In this document: one piece after another, positions 38,545 through 47,664 of the stretch
Layout of the letters: every line of letters begins with the position of its first letter
Numbering within the stretch: the stretch's first letter is position 1
Assembly (NCBI RefSeq): GCF_035325925.1
Contig: NZ_DAOKZA010000009.1
Location: forward strand, 38,753-102,752
Direction: 5' to 3'
Length of the DNA stretch: 64,000 bases
DNA from: Calidifontimicrobium sp035325925
Lineage (GTDB): Bacteria > Pseudomonadota > Gammaproteobacteria > Burkholderiales > Burkholderiaceae_C
The notes under the pieces: generated by a model
Seen by the model: the letters and a program-made list of their open reading frames with translations, nothing else
Told to the model about the DNA's origin: nothing
Databases searched by the model: none
Program-made: the position numbers and the translations under genes

Positions 38545-38952
38545 TCAGCGGGCCAGGAGTCGACGTACCAACTTGTTCACGAGTCCGATCTCGTGAACGC
38601 GACACTCCCAGACAGTCTCGACGAACCAACCCAGGCGCCGCAAGTCACGGCGTTTCTTCGCGTCGCGGCGCTTGTTATCGGCGATCTTCTTCTCCCAGTA
38701 GTCGCTATTCGTCTTCGACTTGATCGAGCCATGTGGGCAGCGATGCCCGTGCCAGAAGCAACCATGTACGAAGACGACGCTGCGGCGCCTCGGCAAGACA
38801 ATGTCCGGCGTTCCCGGCAACGTCTTGACGTGCAATCGATAGCGCAAGCCTGCCGCATGGAGGTGTCGTCTTACTGCGATCTCAGGCGCCGTATCCTTTC
38901 GCCCGACTGATCGCATCAAGCGGCTATGAGGCAACGGGGAGGGAACTGACAT
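38545..38952 (-). CDS. vsr: Very short patch repair (Vsr) mismatch endonuclease
   Basis: 135 residues, the normal Vsr length. Hallmarks: MRSVGRKDTAPEIAVRRHLHAAGLRYRLHV, LPGTPDIVLPRRRSVVFVHGCFWHGHRC with the catalytic Asp and the zinc-binding Cys/His, and a C-terminal WECRVHE. Vsr nicks next to T in T:G mismatches created by deamination of 5-methylcytosine, so it protects the sites of the associated cytosine methyltransferase at 39782. Its start codon overlaps that of the divergent putative endonuclease gene within CATG. No ribosome-binding site precedes it. A later ATG at 38916 is possible but would remove residues normally present at the Vsr N-terminus. Confidence 0.93.
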   Translation of the reverse strand: MSVPSPLPHSRLMRSVGRKDTAPEIAVRRHLHAAGLRYRLHVKTLPGTPDIVLPRRRSVVFVHGCFWHGHRCPHGSIKSKTNSDYWEKKIADNKRRDAKKRRDLRRLGWFVETVWECRVHEIGLVNKLVRRLLAR

Positions 38953-39781
38953 GAGGGGACCAGCGATTCTGGCGAGAACGATGAGCGTCGCGAGTGCCCG
39001 CGGCCAGGGCGCATCTTGGCAATATCACTCCCGCAGCGACAACCATTCGAAGGTTGCTTGCTGGACGCTGCTGTTCGACCTCCTCATCGAGTGCGACGCA
39101 CTGCGCCATGCGGCTGAGCGCGGGCGCATCGGGTTCGGCATCAACCATGTCATGGTAGGACAGATCAATAAGACGCTGGATCTGGTGGTGTCGATCGTCC
39201 CGCCGGAACGATCAGTAGCGCGCCGACGCACGTTCCGCGACATCGCGGGCGAACTCAGAGTCGTGCTCGACAACGATGATGTCCAGAGGTTGGACGATCT
39301 TCCCGTGATCGTTGAGGACCACAGAACCGACGTATCTGAAGTGGCCATTGCGCTGGAAGCCAAGGCATGCATGACTGAGCATGTGAAGTCACTCCCGCGC
39401 CTGCACGCCGAAATTCTGGCGACTGGCTACCTAGCTCGTAAGGCCTCACCGCGAAGCATTACCGTTTCCTACTCGCTGGTGAACGCCGCAAGAGAGTTCG
39501 TCACACCGAGCGCCAGCGCATCCAGAATCAACCGCCACAGGCAACCGGACGACACTCGGCGAGTGATTGACATGATTCGCAATGCCGTACCCACGTTCAG
39601 CGACGCACGTGACTATGGCTACGACGTGGTGGGTATTACCGTTGTGGAGTGTCGTAACGACGGGTCACCGGTCCGCGTGATCGATGATCCAACGACTGCG
39701 CCAGCGCGCACCGACCGGACACACTACGAGCGGATGGTCCGCAGCATTTGCTCCGAATTCCGCGGACGCTTCCCGCGCTGA
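38951..39781 (+). CDS. Putative type II restriction endonuclease (PD-(D/E)xK-like)
   Basis: 276 residues, no named family recognised. A candidate PD-(D/E)xK active site is visible: Asp77 in KTLDLVV and Glu136-x-Lys138 in AIALEAKACMTEH, both at strand-like positions, with a conserved-looking N-terminus (WQYHSRSDNHSKVACWTLLFDLL). Its position between vsr and a DNA cytosine methyltransferase makes restriction endonuclease the natural guess. A strong ribosome-binding site (GGGGAGGGA) six bases before the ATG supports this start, and that site lies inside the vsr coding region. The stop abuts that of the convergent methyltransferase. Composition is lower in GC (34/60 at 39301-39360), like its neighbours, indicating acquisition as a unit. 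Confidence 0.72.
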   Translation: MRGPAILARTMSVASARGQGASWQYHSRSDNHSKVACWTLLFDLLIECDALRHAAERGRIGFGINHVMVGQINKTLDLVVSIVPPERSVARRRTFRDIAGELRVVLDNDDVQRLDDLPVIVEDHRTDVSEVAIALEAKACMTEHVKSLPRLHAEILATGYLARKASPRSITVSYSLVNAAREFVTPSASASRINRHRQPDDTRRVIDMIRNAVPTFSDARDYGYDVVGITVVECRNDGSPVRVIDDPTTAPARTDRTHYERMVRSICSEFRGRFPR

Positions 39782-40969
39782 TCAGAGAGAAACCAAGTCC
39801 AGTTCGACCTGAGCTGGACTTGGGACGTCGGCCAAAGAACCGCCAACTGCAGTCAGGTGACGCTCGACCGCGTCGATGAAGCCTGGCTCGAAACGCAACC
39901 TTGCGCGTCGAGTCCGTCCAAGGAACCCCGCTGTCGCCTTTGCGCTGAGCAGTACCGGCTCGTCAAAACGCAAGAAGTCCGCCAGCGGAGGCGGCCGGCG
40001 CCCGACTGGATCCACACCGATGTCGACGGCAAATCGTTTTCGCCCATCGAAGCGTGCGGCGCGGGGCGCCTTTCCGATCGCGGGGAACAGTCGATCTCGA
40101 TTGCCGGCGTATCGGCCTGGTGTCGTCAGGCGATGTCCGATCCATTCAGCTACTGGAGCGCTTACGGCGCTCCCCACAAGCCCCCAGCGGGCCGACGGTG
40201 GGGCGACAGACTGCGCTGGATCCGTCCAATCCGGCTCGAATCCTTGAAGCTGCTCACCCGCACGGATCCCCAACTTCAAAATGCGTCCATCGGGCATGAG
40301 CACTGCCGGTGGCGAGGCGATTCCAATGGTGCTGCCGTTCTTCAATGTCGGAACAGCATCAACGGCCCACCCCAAACCACCGAGACCCTCCGTCCAATAG
40401 AAGCCGTGGGCCCGCGCGCCAAGGGCCGTCTTGGGCCTTTCGACGGCTACATCGTCGACCAACAGAACATCCGCCGGGTCCAGCACACGCGACGCAACCA
40501 GAAAGACGCGTTCTCGGCGCTGCGCCAAGCCAAAGCCCCAGCTATCGACAACTCGGTAGGCCCAACGATAGCCGCGCCTTTCGAACTCGGCGACGATGGA
40601 GCGTATCGCGCTACCTCCGTCGAGCTGAAGCATGAAGGGCACGTTCTCAACGACGACGGTGGGCACACGTCGGCGGGAAAGCAGCCTAAAGACTTCAGCA
40701 ACCAGCCCGGAGCGGTCACCGCCAATCCCCGCCGTCCGTCCCGCCTGGCTCAAGTCTTGGCAGGGGAAGCCCGCGCAGACCAACTCCACGGATGCGGGCA
40801 ACGAGCGCAATCGCTTGATGTCATCGCGGTACTCGACGCTTGGAAAGCGAGCCCTCAACACTGCCTCCGAGGTGGGCAGCACGTCGCAGACGAGTTCCGT
40901 TACGTGACCGGCGCGGTGCAGTCCAAGTTCAAAGCCCCCTATGCCTGCAAACAGTCCGGCGACTCTCAT
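39782..40969 (-). CDS. DNA (cytosine-5)-methyltransferase
   Basis: 395 residues. Motif I GLFAGIGGFELGL, motif IV GFPCQDLS with catalytic Cys70, motif VI VVENV, motif VIII QRRERVFLVAS and IX/X (RWGLVGSAVSAPVAEWIG) are all present. The variable region between VIII and IX is about 80 residues. Some 115 residues follow motif X, an unusually long C-terminal extension. It should protect host DNA from the adjacent putative endonuclease; the accompanying Vsr indicates 5-methylcytosine product. The recognition sequence cannot be read. The promoter directly upstream has a palindrome over its -35 and would give an almost leaderless mRNA. The start ATG is immediately before motif I. Confidence 0.94.
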   Translation of the reverse strand: MRVAGLFAGIGGFELGLHRAGHVTELVCDVLPTSEAVLRARFPSVEYRDDIKRLRSLPASVELVCAGFPCQDLSQAGRTAGIGGDRSGLVAEVFRLLSRRRVPTVVVENVPFMLQLDGGSAIRSIVAEFERRGYRWAYRVVDSWGFGLAQRRERVFLVASRVLDPADVLLVDDVAVERPKTALGARAHGFYWTEGLGGLGWAVDAVPTLKNGSTIGIASPPAVLMPDGRILKLGIRAGEQLQGFEPDWTDPAQSVAPPSARWGLVGSAVSAPVAEWIGHRLTTPGRYAGNRDRLFPAIGKAPRAARFDGRKRFAVDIGVDPVGRRPPPLADFLRFDEPVLLSAKATAGFLGRTRRARLRFEPGFIDAVERHLTAVGGSLADVPSPAQVELDLVSL

Positions 40970-40976
40970 ATGTACA

Positions 40977-41006
40977 TTTATACAGTATTCAGAAGTTGAC
41001 GGTCAA
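40977..41006 (-). promoter_or_regulatory. Promoter of the DNA methyltransferase gene with palindromic operator
   Basis: On the minus strand a TTGACC -35 (41006-41001) and TATAAA -10 (40982-40977) are separated by 18 bp. The expected start is around 40970, next to the ATG at 40969. The -35 overlaps an 11-bp dyad TTGAC-N-GTCAA (40996-41006), a candidate operator. Confidence 0.7.
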
Positions 41007-41035
41007 TACAAGGTTGGGCGCCGCGTCGAAGATCG

Positions 41036-43540
<2,505 letters not shown>

Positions 43541-43664
43541 GAGGAGTATTCCGATGGCCGCGCAGCGGCCCGGGCGTCAATCTGGCGGGAACCCCCGCTT
43601 GGCGGGGGGCAGGGGGTGCCCAAGGAACGGCAGCATGCCGATCGCATCTGAGCCGCTGCGCGGC

Positions 43665-44771
43665 TCAGATGCGCATCGGCATCACGACGTACTTGAAGCC
43701 GGCGCGCTCGGGCACGGTGATCAGCGCGCTGGCGTTGGCGTCCTGCAACTCGACCTTGACCATCTCGGCGTCGATGTTGGCCAGCGCGTCGATCAGGTAG
43801 GTCACGTTGAAGCCGATCTCGATCGCGTCGCCGCCGTAGTCGATCTCGAGCTCCTCCTTGGCCTCCTCCTGCTCGGCGTTGCTCGACGCGATGCGCAGCA
43901 CGCCGGGCTCGACGTTCAGGCGCACGCCCTTGAACTTCTCGCTGGTCAGGATGGCCGCGCGCTGCAGGCTGGCCAGCAGCGGCGCGCGGCCCAGCGTGAC
44001 CGCGTTCTTGTGGTTCTTCGGGATCACGCGGTTGTAGTCGGGGAACTTGCCCTCGACCAGCTTGGTGACGAACTCCATGCCCGAGAACTGGAACTTGGCC
44101 TGGTTGTTGGCGAAGCGCATCTCGATGGGCGTGTCCTCGTCGCGCAGCAGGCGCTGCAGTTCGAGCACGGTCTTGCGCGGCAGGATCACCTCCTGCTTGG
44201 GGATCTCGCCGTCGAGCGTGGCCTGCGCCAGCGCGAGGCGGTGGCCGTCGGTGGCCACCAGCGTCAGCGCCCTGCCCTCGGCGACGAACAGGATGCCGTT
44301 GAGGTAGTAGCGGATGTCGTGCACCGCCATCGCGAAGTGCACCTGGTTGATCAGCCCCTTCAGCGTGGCCTGCGGCACCGAGAACGCGGGCCCGAAGTCG
44401 GCCGACTCGTTGACCAGCGGGAAGTCGTCGGCCGGCAGTGTCTGCAGCGTGAAGCGGCTCTTGCCGCCCTGCAACGTGAGCTTGCTCTGGTTCGACGACA
44501 GCGACACCGTCTGGTCGCCCGGCAGCGAGCGCAGGATGTCGATCAGCTTGCGCGCGCCCACCGTGGTGGCGAAGCTGCCGGCGTCGCCGCCGAGTTCGGC
44601 GCGCGTGCGCACCTGGATCTCGAGGTCGCTGGTGGTGAACTCGATCGTCGGGCCGTCCTTGCGCAGCAGCACGTTGGCCAGGATCGGCAGCGTGTGGCGC
44701 CGCTCGACGATGCCTGCGACCGCCTGCAGCGCCGCGAGCAGTTGTTCCTGGGGCGCTTTCAAGACAATCAT
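43665..44771 (-). CDS. dnaN: DNA polymerase III beta subunit (sliding clamp)
   Basis: 368 residues, the standard length. Three topologically similar domains; typical sequences are LLAALQAVAGIVERRHTLPILANVLL at the start, EFTTSDLEIQVRT, the HDIRYYLNGILFVAEG block of domain II and the C-terminal hydrophobic-pocket residues ending YVVMPMRI. It forms the ring that tethers the replicative polymerase to DNA. GAGGAAG lies just before the ATG as a ribosome-binding site. It lies between dnaA (217 bp upstream, with DnaA-box-like sequences in the gap) and gyrB, the canonical origin order. Confidence 0.97.
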   Translation of the reverse strand: MIVLKAPQEQLLAALQAVAGIVERRHTLPILANVLLRKDGPTIEFTTSDLEIQVRTRAELGGDAGSFATTVGARKLIDILRSLPGDQTVSLSSNQSKLTLQGGKSRFTLQTLPADDFPLVNESADFGPAFSVPQATLKGLINQVHFAMAVHDIRYYLNGILFVAEGRALTLVATDGHRLALAQATLDGEIPKQEVILPRKTVLELQRLLRDEDTPIEMRFANNQAKFQFSGMEFVTKLVEGKFPDYNRVIPKNHKNAVTLGRAPLLASLQRAAILTSEKFKGVRLNVEPGVLRIASSNAEQEEAKEELEIDYGGDAIEIGFNVTYLIDALANIDAEMVKVELQDANASALITVPERAGFKYVVMPMRI

Positions 44772-44988
44772 GTCTTCCTCTGAATCTGGTGGTTCTAGTA
44801 GAGCCCGGCGGGCGCTGTGGGCAACGCCATTTTCGCTTGTTCCGACAAGGTCTTAGGCTGGCGCGAACCCTGTGCGGCGGGGGCCTGGTTGGCGCGCGTC
44901 GAAGCGACAACAACTTCGGCTCGCGCGCTGTGCCTGTGGATGACCTGCCGGTTGTTCCTTGTTTGTCCCCAGCCTTCGCCGGGCTCCC
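44772..44988. promoter_or_regulatory. dnaA-dnaN intergenic region with DnaA-box-like sites
   Basis: 217 bp. Near-consensus DnaA boxes: TCATCCACA (minus strand, 44943-44935), TTGCCCACA (minus, 44824-44816) and a poorer TTGTCCCCA (44963-44971). They could serve in dnaN regulation or as part of a bipartite origin. Confidence 0.45.
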
Positions 44989-46398
44989 TCAGCCCTTGAG
45001 CGTCTGCTCCAGCACGTGCAGGTGCTGGTTCAGTTCGGTGTTCTTCTGCCGCTCGCCGCCGATCTTGCGCACCGCGTGCAGCACGGTGGTGTGGTCGCGT
45101 CCGCCGAAGCTGTCGCCGATCTCGGGCAGGCTCTTCTGCGTCATCTCCTTGGCCAGGTACATCGCGATCTGGCGTGGCCGCGCGATGCTGGCCGGGCGCT
45201 TCTTGCTGTACATGTCGGCGACCTTGATCTTGTAGAAGTCGGCCACTGTCTTCTGGATGTTCTCGATCGAGATCTGGCGGTTCTGGATCGACAGCAGGTC
45301 CTTCAGCGCCTCGCGCGCGAGCGCGATGTTGACGTCCTTCTGGCTGAAGCGCGAGTAGGCCAGCACCTTGCGCAGCGCGCCCTCGAGCTCGCGCACGTTG
45401 GCGCGCACGTTCTTGGCGATGAAGAAGGCCACGTCCTCGGGCATCTCGGCGCCCTCGGCGAGCGACTTCCTGATCAGGATGGCCACGCGCATCTCGAGCT
45501 CGGGCGGCTCGATGGCCACCGTCAGCCCGGCGTCGAAGCGGCTGGTCAGCCGCTCGTCGATGTCGACCAGCCCCTTGGGGTAGGTGTCGCTGGTCATGAT
45601 GATGTGCGCGCGCTTGGCCAGCAGCGCCTCGAAGGCGTTGAAGAACTCCTCCTGGGTGCGCTCCTTGCCGGCGAAGAACTGCACGTCGTCGATCAGCAGC
45701 AGGTCCAGCGAGTGGTACTTGGCCTTCAGTTCGTCGAAGGTCTTGCGCTGGTAGTTCTTGACGACGTCGCTGATGAACTGCTCGGCGTGCAGGTACAGCA
45801 CGCGCGCGTTCGGACGGTCCTTCAGCAGCGCGTTGCCCACGGCGTGGATCAGGTGCGTCTTGCCCAGCCCGACGCCGCCGTAGATGAACAGCGGGTTGTA
45901 CATCTGCCCCGGCGCGCCGGCCACGTGCAGCGCGGCGGTGCGCGCCATCTGGTTGGCGCGGCCGGCGACCAGGGTGTCGAAGGTCAGCGCGGCATTCAGC
46001 CGGTGCGGCGGCAGCGCCGCCACCTGCATCGACGGTGGCGCGCCGACCTGCAGCGGCAGCGCCGCGGCCGGCGCGCCGGAGGCGCCTGCGGGCCGGGGCG
46101 CGCGCTCGGGCGCCGGCGCTGCGGCGGCGCTGCGTGCCAGCAGCCCTAGTTCGAGCTGCACCGGCTTGCCGGCGATCTCGCTGAGCACGCCCTCGATGCG
46201 CGCGCCGTACTGCGAACGGATCCAGTCGAGCTTGAAGCGGTTGGGCACGCTGACGCTGGCCACGGCCTTGTCGCCGCGGTCGCTGATCTCGGCCGGCGGC
46301 AGCGGGCGGATCCAGGTGTTGAACTGCTGCTCGGGCAGTTCGGCAGCCAGACGCTCGCAACCGCGCTGCCAGAGATCGACGTGGGATTCGGTGTCCAA
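44989..46398 (-). CDS. dnaA: Chromosomal replication initiator DnaA
   Basis: 469 residues from a TTG start; no ATG exists in frame near the conserved N-terminus (WQRGCERLAAELPEQQFNTWIRPL), so TTG is the best choice. Domain I (~1-85), an Ala/Pro-rich domain II (~90-130), the AAA+ domain III (~135-345; Walker A GGVGLGKTHL, Walker B LLLIDDVQFF) and domain IV with the DnaA signature GRDHTTVLHAVRKI. DnaA-ATP opens the origin and also regulates transcription. A perfect DnaA box lies ~75 bp upstream, consistent with autoregulation. Note that a TACAAT -10-like box is at 46448-46443 on the same strand. Confidence 0.97.
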   Translation of the reverse strand: MDTESHVDLWQRGCERLAAELPEQQFNTWIRPLPPAEISDRGDKAVASVSVPNRFKLDWIRSQYGARIEGVLSEIAGKPVQLELGLLARSAAAAPAPERAPRPAGASGAPAAALPLQVGAPPSMQVAALPPHRLNAALTFDTLVAGRANQMARTAALHVAGAPGQMYNPLFIYGGVGLGKTHLIHAVGNALLKDRPNARVLYLHAEQFISDVVKNYQRKTFDELKAKYHSLDLLLIDDVQFFAGKERTQEEFFNAFEALLAKRAHIIMTSDTYPKGLVDIDERLTSRFDAGLTVAIEPPELEMRVAILIRKSLAEGAEMPEDVAFFIAKNVRANVRELEGALRKVLAYSRFSQKDVNIALAREALKDLLSIQNRQISIENIQKTVADFYKIKVADMYSKKRPASIARPRQIAMYLAKEMTQKSLPEIGDSFGGRDHTTVLHAVRKIGGERQKNTELNQHLHVLEQTLKG

Positions 46399-46474
46399 GA
46401 CAGGGCGCTTCGTTGTGGAGAACTGGGTCGGCGAGCGCGCGGATTGTAGTCGCGACGAAACCGCGCGAGCGCGG

Positions 46475-46483
46475 TTATCCACA
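46475..46483 (+). promoter_or_regulatory. DnaA box
   Basis: TTATCCACA, an exact match to the consensus high-affinity DnaA box, about 75 bp upstream of the dnaA start codon and near its likely promoter. Confidence 0.85.
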
Positions 46484-46536
46484 GTTGGCGGACCCGGGTC
46501 AAACCCCGATTCAGGTCGGCCTTGGCGCACCGTGGT

Positions 46537-46565
46537 TTGACCGTCGTCGGCGTTTTTGCTGTAAT
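46537..46565 (+). promoter_or_regulatory. Sigma-70 promoter of the rpmH-rnpA-yidD-yidC operon
   Basis: TTGACC, 17 bp spacer, TGTAAT, with a TG one base upstream of the -10 (extended -10). Transcription should start near 46572, giving a leader of about 190 nt before rpmH. Confidence 0.8.
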
Positions 46566-46761
46566 GCGCGGTTTCCCGAAGGCGGCCGGAAGGGTTCGTT
46601 GCGGCCGCGGCCGGGTGGTCCCGGGGGGGCGTCGACGCGCGCCCGGGAGCATCCGAAGGCGACCGGGCGGCCCCGGGGCACGCGCCAGGCGTGCCCAGGC
46701 GGGTACGCGACCGGCCGGCCGGCCGGCGAGGGCAGGCATTCCGCAGCGAAGGATCGAGAAC

Positions 46762-46896
46762 ATGAAACGCACCTACCAACCGTCGAAGATCCGCCGTGCG
46801 CGCACGCACGGCTTCCTCGTGCGCATGAAGACGCGTGGCGGCCGCAAGGTCATCAACGCGCGTCGCGCCAAGGGCCGCAAGCGCATCGCGCTGTAA
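46762..46896 (+). CDS. rpmH: 50S ribosomal protein L34
   Basis: 44 residues, the invariant L34: MKRTYQPSKIRRARTHGFLV followed by RMKTRGGRKVINARRAKGRKRI. It is a basic structural protein of the large subunit. AAGGA lies about ten bases upstream of the ATG. It heads the conserved rpmH-rnpA-yidD-yidC cluster, 17 bp before rnpA, and is driven by a recognisable sigma-70 promoter with a long leader. Confidence 0.98.
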   Translation: MKRTYQPSKIRRARTHGFLVRMKTRGGRKVINARRAKGRKRIAL

Positions 46897-46913
46897 CACC
46901 CGCGGCGCGCCGC

Positions 46914-47369
46914 ATGCTCGCGCGCCTCGTCCACAGTGCCGACTTCCAGCGCGTGCTCGCGACCGCACCGCGTGCGCGAAGTGCTCACTTCGCCGCACAT
47001 CACCTGCCGGCATGGCCGATGGGCGGGCGCGACGCCGCGACAGAGCCCACGGCGACGAAGTTGTCCACAGGTCTGTCTGAACAATTCGACGCATCTGTGG
47101 ACAACCGCCGTCCGTCGGACCACTGGGTGGGCTTCGTGATCCCGAAGCGCCTGGCGCGCCGTTCGGTGACGCGCCAGTTGATCAAGCGCCAGATGCGCGA
47201 AGCGCTGCGCCGGCACCTGACCCGCCTGCCGGGCGGGTTGTGGGTGCTGCGGCTGCGCGCCGGCTTCGACCGCGCGCAGTTCCGCTCGGCGGGGTCGGGC
47301 GCGCTGCGTGGCGCGGCGCGCGTCGAGCTCGACGCGCTGCTCGCCGCGGCGGCGCGCCGCCAAGGCTAG
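46914..47369 (+). CDS. rnpA: Ribonuclease P protein component
   Basis: 151 residues, longer than E. coli RnpA (119) because of an inserted stretch (~residues 30-60) that is usual in Burkholderiales. The RNR signature appears as RRSVTRQLIKRQMREALRRH, preceded by WVGFVIPKRLA. It binds the RNase P RNA to mature tRNA 5' ends. Start ATG 17 bp after rpmH, before the conserved LVHSADFQRVLA. The inserted region is encoded by DNA containing two perfect, oppositely oriented DnaA boxes (47061-47069 and 47096-47104) and the 5' end contains a near match (46927-46935). Confidence 0.95.
   Translation: MLARLVHSADFQRVLATAPRARSAHFAAHHLPAWPMGGRDAATEPTATKLSTGLSEQFDASVDNRRPSDHWVGFVIPKRLARRSVTRQLIKRQMREALRRHLTRLPGGLWVLRLRAGFDRAQFRSAGSGALRGAARVELDALLAAAARRQG
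47061..47104. promoter_or_regulatory. Inverted pair of perfect DnaA boxes inside rnpA
   Basis: TTGTCCACA at 47061-47069 and its reverse complement TGTGGACAA at 47096-47104, 26 bp apart. TTGTCCACA fits the TTWTNCACA-type consensus apart from A/G at position 3, an accepted variant. Confidence 0.6.
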
Positions 47370-47379
47370 ACCGCCGACG

Positions 47380-47664
47380 ATGTCGCCGCGTCACTGGCCA
47401 CGCCAAGTGCTGGTCGCGCTCGTGCGCGGCTACCGGCTGCTGCTCAGCCCGTGGCTGGGCAGTTCGTGCCGCTTCGAGCCGACCTGCTCGGCGTACGCGC
47501 TCGAGGCGCTGCAGCGCCACGGCGCCGCGGCCGGCACCTACCTGAGCGCGGCGCGCATCCTGCGCTGCCACCCCTGGTGCGCCGGCGGCTGCGACCCGGT
47601 GCCCGACGTGCCGCCGCGGCTGTTCCGCCACCTGCAGTCCCCCGAATTCCGAAAGACGCCATGA
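47380..47664 (+). CDS. yidD: Membrane protein insertion efficiency factor YidD
   Basis: 94 residues. The family signature is complete: VRGYRLLLSPWLGSSCRFEPTCSAYALEALQRHG with the conserved Cys pair, then ILRCHPWCAGGCDPVP. YidD is a small amphipathic inner-membrane-associated protein that aids YidC-dependent insertion. The ATG is 10 bp after rnpA, and its stop overlaps the ATG of yidC (ATGA), so translation of the two is coupled. A ten-residue C-terminal tail (LQSPEFRKTP) is unremarkable. Confidence 0.95.
   Translation: MSPRHWPRQVLVALVRGYRLLLSPWLGSSCRFEPTCSAYALEALQRHGAAAGTYLSAARILRCHPWCAGGCDPVPDVPPRLFRHLQSPEFRKTP

Larger units (their letters stand above)
46399..46761. other. dnaA-rpmH intergenic region, candidate oriC
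   Basis: 363 bp between the divergent dnaA and rpmH genes, where many proteobacterial origins lie. It contains a perfect DnaA box TTATCCACA (46475-46483), a near match TTCTCCACA on the other strand (46422-46414) and a T-rich patch at 46553-46557. The box count is low for a whole origin; further perfect boxes are inside rnpA. No clear AT-rich unwinding element is seen. Confidence 0.5.

Noticed and set aside
38406..38723. 105-codon plus-strand frame at the left island edge
   Set aside because: It mostly overlaps vsr on the opposite strand and has no recognisable similarity.
39857..40999. 380-codon plus-strand frame antisense to the methyltransferase
   Set aside because: The methyltransferase motifs are unambiguous on the minus strand; the antisense frame has no coherent domain.
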